Shown: positions 27,013-37,496, numbered from the stretch's first letter. The stretch is 64,000 nt of DNA from Staphylococcus xylosus (GCF_002732165.1 NZ_MRZO01000002.1:1-64000); one strand, 5' to 3'. A program made the numbers and translations. The notes: generated by a model not told the origin, from the sequence alone.

Positions 27013-28071
27013 ATGTTAACCAAAGAATTTGCACAACGTGTTGAGCTAAGTGAAAAACAAGTCCGTAAAATCGTTCAACATTTAGAAGAACGCGGTTACC
27101 AACTTAGTAAAACAGAATATCGTGGCCGTGAAGCTACAGATTTCCAAGAAGAGGATATTGAATTATTCCAAGATATTGCTGAAAAAGTAAAACAGACAAA
27201 TAGTTATGATTTAGCTTTTGAAGAGTTAGAAAAAGAAAAAGACTTTTTACAAGTATTAGTTAAAGACGATAGTAGTAATTTACCTACAGATCAAAATGTA
27301 TCTAAACTTGTAGATGATTTACGTTCTGAAATTCAAAAAATGCGTGACGAACGTCATATGCTTGGTCAAATGATTAATCAAGTACACCAGCAACAACAAG
27401 AATTACATGAGATGCAAAATCAAATCACGTCTAAATTGGATGCCAATACTGAATCATTACAGGCCATCCAATCTTCTACTAATGAGATTAAATCAACTCA
27501 AAGCGCTATTCAAGATTCACAAAAAGAGCAATCTGAATTAGCTAAATCAAACGTTGAAACTGCGCATATTGCCGCTTCACAATCTACAAATGCTCAGAAA
27601 GATGATGCTTTAACTGAAACTTCAACTGAATCAGTAGTTACAAAATCATCTACTGAATCTCAACCAGAAGCGAACAAAGACGTTAACGACAAAGTCGAAA
27701 ACGAAACATCAGACGAAGTTACTTCAGACAGTAAACCAGATGCTACTGAAGCAAAGGCACATACAGACGAACCTGAAATTACACCAGTAAGCGAACAATC
27801 TACTACTAGTGGTAGTAATGATAAGGTAGAAGAAGCAAATTCAACTGAAACGAAGTCAGCTGATAAAGCTGCAGATGCTACTACCGCTACTGACGAAGGA
27901 AATGAATTATCAACGTCAGCCACTGATGATGCAACAATCAAAGATGAAGTAACTGAAATAAGCATTCAAGATGAAACGGCTGCCAATACAACTTCTTACA
28001 CATCAACTTCAGTTGACGAAGCGCCAAAAGAAGAGCGTAAAGGTTTCTTTGCCCGTTTATTTAATTTATAA
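27013..28071 (+). CDS. HTH / coiled-coil / acidic-linker protein, Par-like architecture
   Basis: The 352-residue protein has an N-terminal helix-turn-helix resembling MerR-type (KEFAQRVELSEKQVRKIVQHLE), a coiled coil rich in Gln/Glu (about residues 95-170), a long Thr/Ser/Glu/Asp low-complexity linker (about 190-330) and a conserved-looking basic tail RKGFFARLFNL. The HTH plus coiled coil resembles the single-protein plasmid partition factor Par of staphylococcal pSK1. Role unknown; a chromosome-organising or membrane-tethered DNA-binding function is inference. GAAAGGA precedes ATG 27013. Confidence 0.65.
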   Translation: MLTKEFAQRVELSEKQVRKIVQHLEERGYQLSKTEYRGREATDFQEEDIELFQDIAEKVKQTNSYDLAFEELEKEKDFLQVLVKDDSSNLPTDQNVSKLVDDLRSEIQKMRDERHMLGQMINQVHQQQQELHEMQNQITSKLDANTESLQAIQSSTNEIKSTQSAIQDSQKEQSELAKSNVETAHIAASQSTNAQKDDALTETSTESVVTKSSTESQPEANKDVNDKVENETSDEVTSDSKPDATEAKAHTDEPEITPVSEQSTTSGSNDKVEEANSTETKSADKAADATTATDEGNELSTSATDDATIKDEVTEISIQDETAANTTSYTSTSVDEAPKEERKGFFARLFNL

Positions 28072-28421
28072 AACTATCATTTTTGATTTAAAGTATAGTA
28101 TGAATAAAATATAGTTACCACAGAATAAAACATCATTCATTATAAGAGCGAAAAAATACAATCCAGTTCTAAAACTGGATTGTATTTTTTCGCTTTTTTT
28201 AAATGTAAACCCTCGATAGCCATTCAAAAAAAACACCCCCATTCTCTGTAATAATATAATTATACGACCTATATAAAACAAAGTTATATTGTCAGAAAAT
28301 AAAGACATTTTGATTTTGCAAATTTCTCGAGTAATTAACTTGAATAATGTTGATTTTACTAATATCCTTAGTATACGTATCGGATTAAAAAATTAAATAA
28401 GAAAGTGTAGGTCCTTTTTTT
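28072..28421. other. Intergenic region upstream of tcyP
   Basis: The 350-bp gap contains the strong terminator at 28146-28200 and then AT-rich promoter sequence for tcyP. No regulatory box for CymR could be placed with confidence. Confidence 0.4.
28146..28200 (+). terminator. Strong intrinsic terminator
   Basis: A perfect 22-bp stem (arms start AGCGAAAAAATACA and end GTATTTTTTCGCT) with a 4-nt loop is followed by a T run. Confidence 0.95.
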
Positions 28422-29801
28422 ATGTTATTGACTATTCTTAACATCATTATTTTTGTGGCCTTCCTCATCGGATTATATATAATGGCTAGAAAACACGTTT
28501 CTTTTCCAAAACGTGTTTTCTCTGCTTTAGGTATCGGTATCGTTTTTGGTATCGTAATACACTTAATCTATGGTGTGGACTCTAAAGTTACTAAACAAAC
28601 TATGGATTGGTTTAGTATCGTTGGTGATGGCTACATTTCTTTATTACAAATGATTGTAATGCCTCTAATATTCATTTCAATCGTTTCAGCATTCACGAAA
28701 ATTAAAATTGGAGATAAGTTTGCTAAGATTGGTATTTATATCTTTGTATTTCTTATAGGTACTGTCGCAATATCTGCAATTATTGGTATTATCTCAGCAC
28801 TTGCCTTCGGTTTAGACGCTTCTTCTATTGATTTAGGCGGCGCCGAAAGTTCAAGAGGTAGCGAACTGGCAAGTCAGGCTAAAGATATGACAGCCAATAC
28901 ATTACCGCAGCAAATTTTACAATTATTACCTAGTAATCCATTCTTAGACTTTACTGGTCAGCGTACAACTTCTACAATCGCCGTAGTTATATTTGCAGCG
29001 TTTATCGGTTTTGCATTCTTACGTGTTATGCGTAAACAACCAGAGAGTGGCAACCTACTTAAACGTGGTATCGATGCATTATATAGCTTAGTTATGGCAA
29101 TCGTAACGTTCGTATTGCGCTTAACACCTTATGGTATTTTAGCGATTATGACTTCTACAATTGCTACAAGTGATTTTGCCGCAATTTGGACTTTAGGTAA
29201 GTTTGTAATTGCGTCTTATGTAGCACTTATCGTAATGTATATTATTCATTTAATTATTATCTCAGGTATAGGTTTGAACCCAGTGACATTCGTTAAAAAA
29301 ACTGGCGAAGTACTATTATTTGCCTTCACATCTCGTTCTAGTGCTGGTTCATTACCTCTTAATGTTCAAACACAAAAAAATCGCCTAGGCGTGCCAGATG
29401 GAATTGCGAATTTCTCTGCATCCTTCGGTCTGTCAATTGGACAAAATGGTTGCGCCGGTATATACCCTGCTATGCTTGCAGTCATGGTAGCACCCGCTGC
29501 TGGCGTGGAAGTTAACTTACAATTTATATTAGCTGTAATTGGCGTAGTAATCATTAGTTCATTTGGTGTAGCTGGTGTTGGGGGCGGTGCTACATTCGCT
29601 TCTATCATTGTATTATCTACATTGAATTTACCAGTTGCACTAGCAGGTGTCTTAATCTCTGTCGAACCATTAATCGATATGGGACGTACTGCATTAAATG
29701 TTAATGATTCTATGCTTGCTGGTACAGGTACAGCAAAACTCACAAACAACCTAGATCAAGACACTTACAATCAAAAAGAATATACTGAAATTACAAATTA
29801 A
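28422..29801 (+). CDS. tcyP: L-cystine symporter TcyP
   Basis: The 459-residue DAACS-family transporter has SRSSAGSLPLNVQTQ and FSASFGLSIGQNGCAGIYPAML in place of the glutamate motifs of GltT, the pattern of the YhcL/TcyP cystine-uptake branch. It imports cystine for sulfur supply. The ribosome site is weak (TAGGTCC). In staphylococci tcyP lies beside nfrA and ahpCF and is controlled by CymR; here serine dehydratase genes intervene. Confidence 0.9.
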   Translation: MLLTILNIIIFVAFLIGLYIMARKHVSFPKRVFSALGIGIVFGIVIHLIYGVDSKVTKQTMDWFSIVGDGYISLLQMIVMPLIFISIVSAFTKIKIGDKFAKIGIYIFVFLIGTVAISAIIGIISALAFGLDASSIDLGGAESSRGSELASQAKDMTANTLPQQILQLLPSNPFLDFTGQRTTSTIAVVIFAAFIGFAFLRVMRKQPESGNLLKRGIDALYSLVMAIVTFVLRLTPYGILAIMTSTIATSDFAAIWTLGKFVIASYVALIVMYIIHLIIISGIGLNPVTFVKKTGEVLLFAFTSRSSAGSLPLNVQTQKNRLGVPDGIANFSASFGLSIGQNGCAGIYPAMLAVMVAPAAGVEVNLQFILAVIGVVIISSFGVAGVGGGATFASIIVLSTLNLPVALAGVLISVEPLIDMGRTALNVNDSMLAGTGTAKLTNNLDQDTYNQKEYTEITN

Positions 29802-29856
29802 TACAAAATTACTTCCTGCTCCTCATTTCATATATTTGAACTATTTATGAAACATT

Positions 29857-29896
29857 GAAAAGGTCGGTATACACGTAATGTATACCGACCTTTTTT
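29857..29896. terminator. tcyP terminator
   Basis: AAAAGGTCGGTATAC pairs with GTATACCGACCTTTTTT with a short loop, between convergent genes. Confidence 0.9.
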
Positions 29897-29913
29897 ATTA
29901 TACTTACTTAACA

Positions 29914-30093
29914 TTATTTATTTCGCTTAAGATCTATCATTAATTTCATATAATTAAACAAAAAAACAAGAATTAAACTTAAAGATAACGACTTTAACAG
30001 TAGGTTGACCCAAGTACCGTCTGCCGTAAAGTAATGTGTTATTATGCTACATATAATAAATGCTAAAAATATGAGCCCCAATTTAAATAACAT
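29914..30093 (-). CDS. Small two-helix membrane protein
   Basis: The 59-residue protein has two hydrophobic helices and ends LMIDLKRNK. ATG 30093 follows AGAGGTGGGAGAC; a GTG at 30102 lies inside that ribosome site. It sits after sdaAA on the same strand. Function unknown. Confidence 0.5.
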   Translation of the reverse strand: MLFKLGLIFLAFIICSIITHYFTADGTWVNLLLKSLSLSLILVFLFNYMKLMIDLKRNK

Positions 30094-30189
30094 GTCTCCC
30101 ACCTCTTTTAATATAGTTTAGTGGGAAACATGTATTTTTTCAATTTAATTTTTATCTATTAATAAAATTATCAATAATCGAACAATAGA

Positions 30190-31080
30190 CTATGAATTAA
30201 CCGTTGATTGTCCGAATATTTTTCTCTTAATAGCTTCTCCAGTAGGCGTACCAGCTAAACCACCAATACCTGTTTCACGTAATGAAGCCGGCAAATTACG
30301 CCCTACTTTATCCATAGCTTCAATGACTTCATCAACAGGAATTTTACTTTCAACTCCTGCTAACGCAAGATCTGCTGAAATCAATCCGTTTCCTGATCCT
30401 ATAGCATTTCTCATAACACAAGGAATTTCTACCAAGCCAGCAACAGGATCACATACAAGACCTAATAAATTGCTGATAGCTAGCGCCATTGCATGACCAC
30501 TTGCTTGTGGTGAACCTCCAAATATCTCAACAGCTGCCGCTGCTGCAATCGCAGATGCTGAACCAACTTCAGCCTGACAACCTCCTATAGCACCTGCCAC
30601 GCTAGCATTATTTGCAATTACCTTACCGCATAATGCCGCAGCAAATAGGAAATCAATCATTTGATCTGTTGTTAAGTGGTGTGATTTTTCTAATTTAAAC
30701 AGAATTCCAGGTATCGTCCCCGAGGATCCGGCCGTAGGAGTTGCACAAATAATTCCCATTGCCGCATTTACCTCATTAGTAGCAATAGCACCTTTTAATG
30801 CTTCGACCATTTCATATCCAGACAGTGCATGCTCTCGCTCATTATAAGTTGCCAATTTAACAGCATCTTGTCCTGTATAGCCAGTAACGCTTTTCACGCC
30901 TTCACCAGTTATACCTTTTTCTACGGCTTCCCTCATAACATCTATATTTTGTTTCATAAGCGCTCTAACTTCATCTCTTGAAATACCTTTTAAAGACATT
31001 TCCTCACTAATCATAATTTCCGCAAAAGTTGTTTCGTTTTCTACTGCATAATCAATGATTTCTTGCATCGAATTTAGCAT
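30190..31080 (-). CDS. sdaAA: L-serine dehydratase, alpha subunit
   Basis: The 296-residue iron-sulfur subunit forms a two-subunit enzyme with SdaAB, turning L-serine into pyruvate and ammonia. Conserved stretches include ATPTAGSSGTIPG, the Cys-containing AALCGKVIANNASVAGAIGGCQ and CDPVAGLVEIPCVMRNAIGS, which hold the Fe-S cluster Cys residues. It is 12 bp downstream of sdaAB. Confidence 0.95.
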   Translation of the reverse strand: MLNSMQEIIDYAVENETTFAEIMISEEMSLKGISRDEVRALMKQNIDVMREAVEKGITGEGVKSVTGYTGQDAVKLATYNEREHALSGYEMVEALKGAIATNEVNAAMGIICATPTAGSSGTIPGILFKLEKSHHLTTDQMIDFLFAAALCGKVIANNASVAGAIGGCQAEVGSASAIAAAAAVEIFGGSPQASGHAMALAISNLLGLVCDPVAGLVEIPCVMRNAIGSGNGLISADLALAGVESKIPVDEVIEAMDKVGRNLPASLRETGIGGLAGTPTGEAIKRKIFGQSTVNS

Positions 31081-31092
31081 ATTGTCACTCCT

Positions 31093-31773
31093 CTAATTTA
31101 TATATGAAAAGCTTAAAGCATCGTATCTTTCCCGCAATTCATCTATTGTTTCAATTGATAACTCTTTATTCAAATGCAACGCAAGTAGACATTTCCCTTC
31201 ATTAATTGTCTTTATTTCTTCATTAATATCTATATCACGTTCTATCAAATCATTAATTATATGATTGATCATAGATATATTCGCAACGCCCTCTACTACT
31301 AAAATAGGCAAGCCATGATTCATTAATATGCACGCACCATCCACGTGTATACTTTTTATCTTAATAGCGCCGCCACCAATCGAAATACCATTAATCTCTA
31401 CATGTCTACCACAACAATCTAATTTCACAAGCGCACAATTAGGATGTTCTCCCAAACTTGCTCCAGACTGCTCAATAATTTCCACTTCTATATCACGCTC
31501 TTTTGCGATTTCCGTGGATTGTTTAATGCGCTCATCGAAAGTCCCAAAACCTAGAGCACCTCCAACTATAGCCAAATCTGTTCCATGCCCCTTATGCGTG
31601 GAAGCAAACGACTCGTAATAGTGAATCGTAATTTTTTGTGGCTCATGTTGTAATAAGGTGCGGGCAGCATTACCAATTTTAACTGCGCCTGCTGTATGAG
31701 AACTCGACGGCCCCATCATAATCGGTCCAATCACATCAAATGCACTTTGATAATCTTGCTTTCTAGCCATCAT
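31093..31773 (-). CDS. sdaAB: L-serine dehydratase, beta subunit
   Basis: The 226-residue subunit has the hallmark MGPSSSHTAGAVKIG near the N-terminus and a C-terminal ACT-like domain (GVANISMINHIINDLIE) that may sense serine. It partners SdaAA. AAGGAGATGTA precedes the tandem ATG codons. It follows the pfoR-like gene by 9 bp. Confidence 0.95.
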   Translation of the reverse strand: MMARKQDYQSAFDVIGPIMMGPSSSHTAGAVKIGNAARTLLQHEPQKITIHYYESFASTHKGHGTDLAIVGGALGFGTFDERIKQSTEIAKERDIEVEIIEQSGASLGEHPNCALVKLDCCGRHVEINGISIGGGAIKIKSIHVDGACILMNHGLPILVVEGVANISMINHIINDLIERDIDINEEIKTINEGKCLLALHLNKELSIETIDELRERYDALSFSYIN

Positions 31774-31782
31774 TACATCTCC

Positions 31783-32817
31783 TTAATTAGCATGTTTTTT
31801 CATTCGAGGTAAATTGAAATTTAGACTTGTCATATTGAATTTATTTATCGTTTTACCTATAACAAGGCTTAAAAGAATACTTGTTATTGAAACAGTAATA
31901 ATAGTTATCGTCGCGCGAATTGGGTCGTTAAAACCAAATAGTACAATAGCTCCCGCAATCGGTGTTGCCATACCAGTCACATTTATGACCAAACCGCTAA
32001 AAGTCACTATACATGCGTTAACCACACCAATAATCGCGTTCGTTCCATATAATTGTAGCGGATATTTAGCTATAATATCTATTTGCGTCAATGGTTCAAT
32101 TGCTACCGCAAAAGCTTTAGAGCTGTTACCAATTTTCAATTGTTTAAACATAATAAAATTAACAAATGAACTTCCAGTACAAGTCAATGCTCCTATCGCC
32201 ATTGGCAAACCAGTAAGTCCTAATAAACTCGTCAACACCATTGAACTTAAAGGTGTCATGCCAGTCACAGGTATAATTAAACCTAGTATCGCCGCAAGGA
32301 TGTACGGATTATTATCACCAACAGCAGTAACGGCACTACCTATTTGGTGTAAAAGCGCAATAACACCAGGACTCATAATACTGGCTAATAAGAAAGCTGT
32401 TGCTGGCGCAAACAAAATAACCGTAATTAAATCCAAGCCTTCTGGCACTTTCTTCTCGATAAATTTAATTACAAAAGCTATCATGTAAGCTGCCAAAAAT
32501 GCAGGTAAAAGTTTGAAATCATGTAGTACCAATCCAACTATTACCGCAAATACTGGGGAAACTCCCAATTTCAAACATGTTAGAAAACCTACAGCAACCC
32601 CGCTTAATCCTCCTGCTAAATCTCCTATTTCTTGCAAAAATTTAATATCAAACACGCCACCAATCGCATAACTCAAAAATGCTTGTGGTAAAAACGTTGC
32701 ACAGGCGGCTCCCGAAAGTGCCTGTAGTCCCTTTTTACCGTAAGGTGCAAAATTTAAAAACAGAGTCATTGCTAGTAAGACAATTAACAAAGTACCTACA
32801 CCTAAAATAATATCCAT
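31783..32817 (-). CDS. pfoR: PfoR-like PTS_EIIC_2 membrane protein
   Basis: The 344-residue protein with about ten helices belongs to the PTS EIIC-type family that includes Clostridium PfoR. Staphylococcal genomes carry it as the gene beside sdaA. It has no EIIA or EIIB domain, so it may be a serine or other small-molecule transporter rather than a true PTS. ATG 32817 follows AGAGG; the longer upstream reading from 32946 is not typical. It heads the operon pfoR-sdaAB-sdaAA. Confidence 0.82.
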   Translation of the reverse strand: MDIILGVGTLLIVLLAMTLFLNFAPYGKKGLQALSGAACATFLPQAFLSYAIGGVFDIKFLQEIGDLAGGLSGVAVGFLTCLKLGVSPVFAVIVGLVLHDFKLLPAFLAAYMIAFVIKFIEKKVPEGLDLITVILFAPATAFLLASIMSPGVIALLHQIGSAVTAVGDNNPYILAAILGLIIPVTGMTPLSSMVLTSLLGLTGLPMAIGALTCTGSSFVNFIMFKQLKIGNSSKAFAVAIEPLTQIDIIAKYPLQLYGTNAIIGVVNACIVTFSGLVINVTGMATPIAGAIVLFGFNDPIRATITIITVSITSILLSLVIGKTINKFNMTSLNFNLPRMKKHAN

Positions 32818-32887
32818 CGTCCAAAACCTCTTCCTAAAATTTTTAATTGCATTTTTAAATATTTCACAATTCAATAATATTGCTTCG

Positions 32888-32901
32888 TGTAAGCACTTAC
32901 A
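32888..32901 (+). promoter_or_regulatory. cre-like site upstream of pfoR-sdaA
   Basis: TGTAAGCACTTACA equals the ideal cre TGTAAGCGCTTACA except for one central base. It lies 71 bp upstream of the pfoR start, so CcpA control of serine catabolism is likely. Confidence 0.55.
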
Positions 32902-33029
32902 ATATCTAGAAATCGATTTTTCTGAACTTTTTGTGAATAAATTCACAAAAATAACTAGATAATTTTTTCGCTTTTGAACTTACGCGATTGTATGGCAATC
33001 TTAAATCAAAACCAATAAATTATTCTTTA

Positions 33030-33090
33030 CAAATTAAAAAAGCTTTTCAATCCACCATTTAGCTATGATGAATTGAAAAGCTTTTTCTAA
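33030..33090. terminator. Terminator upstream of the pfoR operon, after the 33.1-kb gene
   Basis: AAAAAGCTTTTCAAT pairs with ATTGAAAAGCTTTTT with an inner stem; T runs occur on both sides. It ends the minus-strand gene at 33091. Confidence 0.85.
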
Positions 33091-33666
33091 TTAATATACT
33101 GGTTTGAAAGGCCCCCATGTTATTCGGTGCTTACCGTCCAAGGGAATCTTATCAATGGATTTAGATACATCATCAAACCATTTTAAGAATGCGGGATATT
33201 TATCTAATTTCGCCTCCGCACTATCCAGTGATACGTCATGTAAATACCATGCTTTACTTTCAAATTCATATTGAACTTGCGCATAGGCGAGCCGAGTCAT
33301 ACTAACACTATCATACAAACAGTTTACTTGTTTCGCTATAATGGGTGCTTGTGATACTAAACTTTGAGAAATAACTTTTTTGTGATCTTCATTATCTAAG
33401 TCATTCCACATTCTCAATTGGCCGTCCATTTGGAAAAACATATCAATTGTAGGTTCTTTTTCATCAAAAGAAACTAAGATGAAGATACGTTCAGCTGTGT
33501 AATCTACAGAATTAATTGCGCCGACGACAAGCTTTTGTGCCACCTTCGCCCAATATTCTTGAGCCTCTTGAGGAGTGAGCTGAATTTTCGATGAGTAAAC
33601 ACATTTATCTTGGTCATCCTGAACTTCCGAATCCTTCGACTGTTTTCTAAAAATTCTATCGAACAT
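33091..33666 (-). CDS. Conserved protein of unknown function
   Basis: The 191-residue soluble protein starts MFDRIFRKQSKDSEVQ and contains LTPQEAQEYWAKVAQKLVV, a strand region RIFILVSFDEKEPTIDMFFQMDG and a conserved C-terminus ITWGPFKPVY. The pattern recalls immunity-type proteins of the YezG/DUF600 kind, but I do not recognise it with confidence. ATG 33666 follows a GGGGGTAG ribosome site. It may share a transcript with nfrA 80 bp upstream. Confidence 0.6.
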   Translation of the reverse strand: MFDRIFRKQSKDSEVQDDQDKCVYSSKIQLTPQEAQEYWAKVAQKLVVGAINSVDYTAERIFILVSFDEKEPTIDMFFQMDGQLRMWNDLDNEDHKKVISQSLVSQAPIIAKQVNCLYDSVSMTRLAYAQVQYEFESKAWYLHDVSLDSAEAKLDKYPAFLKWFDDVSKSIDKIPLDGKHRITWGPFKPVY

Positions 33667-33746
33667 GTTCAACTTCACTACCCCCTTTCCAGAGAATGAA
33701 TGGCACATTAAATACGCCTTAAATACTTAGGCTGTTTGAAAATGCA

Positions 33747-34502
33747 TTATTTTCTTATAAATCCTGATTTATTTAACTGTTCTAACATATCTAGCCTTTG
33801 TTTTGAGCTCATAAAGCTTGCAATTTGATTAGACCATGTTTCTGAGCGTTCTCCGTTTGTGCGAGCGCTATAGTAATCATTAACTGTTTGGTCATAAGCT
33901 TTTAATTGAGTTTTTTGAGATTCCACATCACTATCATATTGGTTTTGATGGAAAACATGTTCAAATGGTAAACGAGGTTTAGGGCTACCATCTTCATCAT
34001 CTTCTGGAATACCAAGTGCCATTCCAAATAGTGGGAATGTGTGTTTAGGCAAGTTTAATACTTCTCTTACACGCTCAATATCATTTCTTAGAGATCCTAA
34101 ATAAACAATACCATAGCCCATGTCTTCAGCTGTAGCAGCAATATTTTGAGCTACTAATGTGGCATCAATGGTACCGACAAGCAATCCTTCTGCTGATTCA
34201 AATGACGTTTCCATGTCGTGATTTGATTCTTGGTTAATGATCGAATGTCTATAATAATCCATTACAAATACAAATAAATAGCCATTTTCAACCACATAAG
34301 GTTGCCCAGATACTTCTTTTAAATCTTCTTTCACTTTGGGATCGTTGATACCAATAATTGAGTATGCTTGTAAGTAACTTGAAGTTGAAGCACTTTGCCC
34401 AGCTTCTACAAGTTGTTTGATATGCGATTCTGAAATAGGTTCTTTCTTGAATTTTCTAACTGAATGATGTTTCTTCAGCAGGTTATACACGTGTTCGGAC
34501 AT
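33747..34502 (-). CDS. nfrA: NADPH-dependent nitro/disulfide reductase NfrA
   Basis: The 251-residue FMN protein matches staphylococcal NfrA at both ends: MSEHVYNLLKKHHSVRKFK at the start and RLDMLEQLNKSGFIRK at the end. The nitroreductase signature LVEAGQSASTSSYLQAYSI is clear. It reduces nitro compounds and low-molecular-weight disulfides with NADPH and is associated with disulfide stress. ATG 34502 follows GGAGTGGAAAG. Confidence 0.93.
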   Translation of the reverse strand: MSEHVYNLLKKHHSVRKFKKEPISESHIKQLVEAGQSASTSSYLQAYSIIGINDPKVKEDLKEVSGQPYVVENGYLFVFVMDYYRHSIINQESNHDMETSFESAEGLLVGTIDATLVAQNIAATAEDMGYGIVYLGSLRNDIERVREVLNLPKHTFPLFGMALGIPEDDEDGSPKPRLPFEHVFHQNQYDSDVESQKTQLKAYDQTVNDYYSARTNGERSETWSNQIASFMSSKQRLDMLEQLNKSGFIRK

Positions 34503-34802
34503 CTTTCCACTCCTCATTTCTATAAAATATATAGCCATATCATAACAAACACACATTTCCATTGCTTACATTCTGTTTACCCGATTTTCATGATAGTTAA
34601 AAGCTATAAATGTAATTATCTTTAAGTTTTATAAAATTTTAAAACATCATCAATAAATAACTTCTTTAATTTGATAATATGAACAATTATGCTTAAGTGC
34701 AATTTTAAAATATATGTGTATGTTAATAATTATAGATACATGTTTTCCTTTTGTTTTTAGTGGAAAACAAATTATGTAAGTTTTATTTAAGGAGGGTTTC
34801 AT
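34503..34802. other. Divergent nfrA/katE-like promoter region
   Basis: The 300-bp gap contains an inverted repeat GTTTTCC-N13-GGAAAAC (34742-34768) about 35 bp upstream of the large catalase start. It may be an operator or a transcript hairpin. GTTAATAATTATAGA at 34723-34737 only weakly resembles a PerR box. Confidence 0.4.
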
Positions 34803-36797
34803 TTGGTTAATAAAAAACAAAAACAATTAAATGACGTAGAAAAAAGCAATGATGAGAAATCAATGACTACAAATAATGGTGTTAAAGTAAGTGAAGACGA
34901 AAATACTTTAACAGTCGGAGAACGTGGCCCTAGCCTATTAGAAGACTTTCATTTTAGAGAAAAAATTATGCACTTCGATCATGAACGTATACCAGAACGT
35001 ATCGTACATGCTAGAGGCTTCGGTGCACATGGTGAGTTCAAAGTATATGAAGATTTATCTAAATATACTTCAGCAGACTTTTTAACTAATCCCGATAAAA
35101 CTACGCCTGTATTTGTTAGATTTTCAACTGTACAAGGTTCTAAAGGTTCGCCAGACACTGTTAGAGATGTAAGAGGCTTTGCTACTAAATTCTATACAGA
35201 CGAAGGTATTTTCGACCTAGTAGGTAATGATATTCCTGTATTCTTTATTCAAGATGCTATCAAATTCCCTGACCTTATCCACGCAGTAAAACCAGAACCC
35301 CATAACGAAATGCCACAAGGTGGCACAGCCCATGATACATTTTATGATTTCTTCGCTCAAAATCCTGAATCAACACATACAACTGTATGGGCAATGAGCG
35401 ACCGCGGTATCCCTAAGAATTTTAGACAAATTGAAGGGTTTGGCATCCATACCTTCCGTCTCGTTAATAGCGAAGGAGAGTCATATTTTGTAAAATTTCA
35501 TTGGAAACCACTACAAGGTTTAGAATCCCTAGTTTGGGACGAGGCTCAAATGCTTCATGGTAAAGATGTAGACTTTCACCGTAAAGATTTATATGAATCT
35601 ATTGAAAAAGGCGATTACCCAGAATGGGAATTAGGTTTACAAATCATTCGTCCTGAACAAGAATTTGACTTCGATTTTGATATTTTAGACCCAACTAAAA
35701 TTTGGCCAGAAGATCAGGTACCTATTAAAATCGTTGGTAAAATGACATTAAATCAAAATGTAACCAATGTTTTTGATGAAACTGAACAAGCTGCCTTCCA
35801 CCCTGGCCATATTGTACCTGGCATAGATTTTTCAAACGATCCGTTACTACAAGGACGCCTATTCTCATACACCGACACTCAAATTTCTAGATTAGGTGGT
35901 CCAAACTTTAATCAAATCCCAATCAACCGTCCAGTTAACGAGGTTCACAATAATCAAAGAGATGCCATGCACCAAATGAATATCAATAAGGGGCAAGTGG
36001 CTTATCATAAAAATGCGCTTAATAACAACGATCCACATACAACACCTAAAGAAGAAGGTGGCTATGAACACTATCAAGAAAAAGTTGAAGGACGTAAAAT
36101 CCAAAAACGTAGTGAAAGTTTCAAAGATTATTATAGTCAGGCTAAGCTATATTTAAATAGTTTAACGCAACCTGAATTTGACCATACTGTAGATGGCTTC
36201 TCTTTCGAAATAGGTATGTGCAATTCAATTATGGTAAAACAAAACGCAGTGAATCAACTGAATAAAGTTGACCGTACATTAGCAGAGCGGGTTGCTGAGA
36301 ATGTTGGCGTTGAAGTGCCTGATGTAAATGAAGAAGTTAAATCAGACGCACAAGACAGTAAATTAACAATGGAAAAATTCGACATTCCATTAGCAGGTCA
36401 TTCTGTAGCAGTAGTAGTAAATGGCGATATCAGTGCCGAAACATTGAAATCTTACGCCAAAATATTTACGGAAAACAAGCTTAATTATGCATTTGTCGGT
36501 CAACACCCTAAAGATATATCTGAAACGTTTGGTATTACAGAAACATTTGATACTGCCCATCCAACACTATTTGACAGTCTGATATTACTATCGGATGATA
36601 GTAATCTACTCCCAGCTGCTGAAGAATTTGCAGAACTTACGTATAAACACAACAAACCTATTGTGGTAAATCAGTCCGCAGCACAAGGATTAGCAAATGC
36701 TAAATTGAATTTAGAATCTCCTGGCGTCTTTGTTTCAGACGACCCTCAAACAATTGTGCAAGCATTTGATCGCAAAAGATATTGGAACAGAAAATAA
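34803..36797 (+). CDS. katE: Large-subunit catalase (KatE/HPII type)
   Basis: The 664-residue protein contains a catalase core: distal His in [14 protein letters not shown], distal Asn in [12 protein letters not shown], and proximal Tyr in [13 protein letters not shown]. It adds a C-terminal flavodoxin-like, amidotransferase-related domain (about residues 520-660) typical of clade-2 catalases. The start is TTG after GGAGGG. It is a second, structurally different catalase beside ahpCF; most S. aureus strains have only KatA. It could be acquired or a genus-level retention. Confidence 0.92.
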   Translation: MVNKKQKQLNDVEKSNDEKSMTTNNGVKVSEDENTLTVGERGPSLLEDFHFREKIMHFDHERIPERIVHARGFGAHGEFKVYEDLSKYTSADFLTNPDKTTPVFVRFSTVQGSKGSPDTVRDVRGFATKFYTDEGIFDLVGNDIPVFFIQDAIKFPDLIHAVKPEPHNEMPQGGTAHDTFYDFFAQNPESTHTTVWAMSDRGIPKNFRQIEGFGIHTFRLVNSEGESYFVKFHWKPLQGLESLVWDEAQMLHGKDVDFHRKDLYESIEKGDYPEWELGLQIIRPEQEFDFDFDILDPTKIWPEDQVPIKIVGKMTLNQNVTNVFDETEQAAFHPGHIVPGIDFSNDPLLQGRLFSYTDTQISRLGGPNFNQIPINRPVNEVHNNQRDAMHQMNINKGQVAYHKNALNNNDPHTTPKEEGGYEHYQEKVEGRKIQKRSESFKDYYSQAKLYLNSLTQPEFDHTVDGFSFEIGMCNSIMVKQNAVNQLNKVDRTLAERVAENVGVEVPDVNEEVKSDAQDSKLTMEKFDIPLAGHSVAVVVNGDISAETLKSYAKIFTENKLNYAFVGQHPKDISETFGITETFDTAHPTLFDSLILLSDDSNLLPAAEEFAELTYKHNKPIVVNQSAAQGLANAKLNLESPGVFVSDDPQTIVQAFDRKRYWNRK

Positions 36798-36835
36798 TTA
36801 AAATAGCGACTATTCGACGAGCACTCTATAATATA

Positions 36836-36882
36836 GGACGAGAAAGACATCAAATTTTCACTAATTGATGCCTTTCTCGTCC
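36836..36882. terminator. Two-tier hairpin after katE-like gene
   Basis: Outer stem GGACGAGAAAG/CTTTCTCGTCC and inner stem ACATCAA/TTGATG(C). A short T run follows (CCCTTTTCG). Confidence 0.75.
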
Positions 36883-37496
36883 CTTTTCGTTAATAAATTA
36901 ATCATCAATGAAGTAAATGAATTGGTTACAATACCTTTCGTATTATAGTAATGCAAACTCCATTTGTCTCCGTATTAAGCTATTTAGTAAGTAATATTTT
37001 TCAACTAATCATTTTACTTTTGATTAAAAGGGGATAAAGATTTAAAAAAGACAATTATAGAAGTTTATCATCGAGCTAGTGTAATTATTATTTGACGCAC
37101 TACCCAAAAACTTATTTAATAATCAGTTATATATAACACGAGTAGTCTTAAGCGAGGCTTAATTGACGAAATATTTACGATTATAAATTCCGTAAAAGAT
37201 AAAACATTCATAAATTCGTAATAATTCTATTTAGACCTATCAAATCAACACTAAGCAAATGTATAGTCATTTAAAGTAGCCTTTTTTCTCATTTTCATGG
37301 TTTAGTTGAGAATAAAAAGGCTATTTTTAATATGTAGGTAGTTTTCCCAAAAATAGACACCTCTACTTTTAAGGTGTAATTTTTCACTTAGAAACCCAGT
37401 CAGTCACTCGATTACAAGGCACCTATCTACTACTCACCTTAGTGAGCTTTCTTTGTTGACGAAAATAATGGGAAATGCAATAATAGTATACGAAGA

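Noticed and set aside
27660..27965. Minus-strand 101-residue ORF rich in Ser/Val/Ala
   Set aside because: It is the mirror of the low-complexity Thr/Ser/Glu linker of the HTH/coiled-coil gene; composition artefact.
34742..34768. Possible sigma-B promoter upstream of the large catalase
   Set aside because: GTTTTC is acceptable but the second box GGAAAA does not match GGGWAW; kept only as an inverted repeat.
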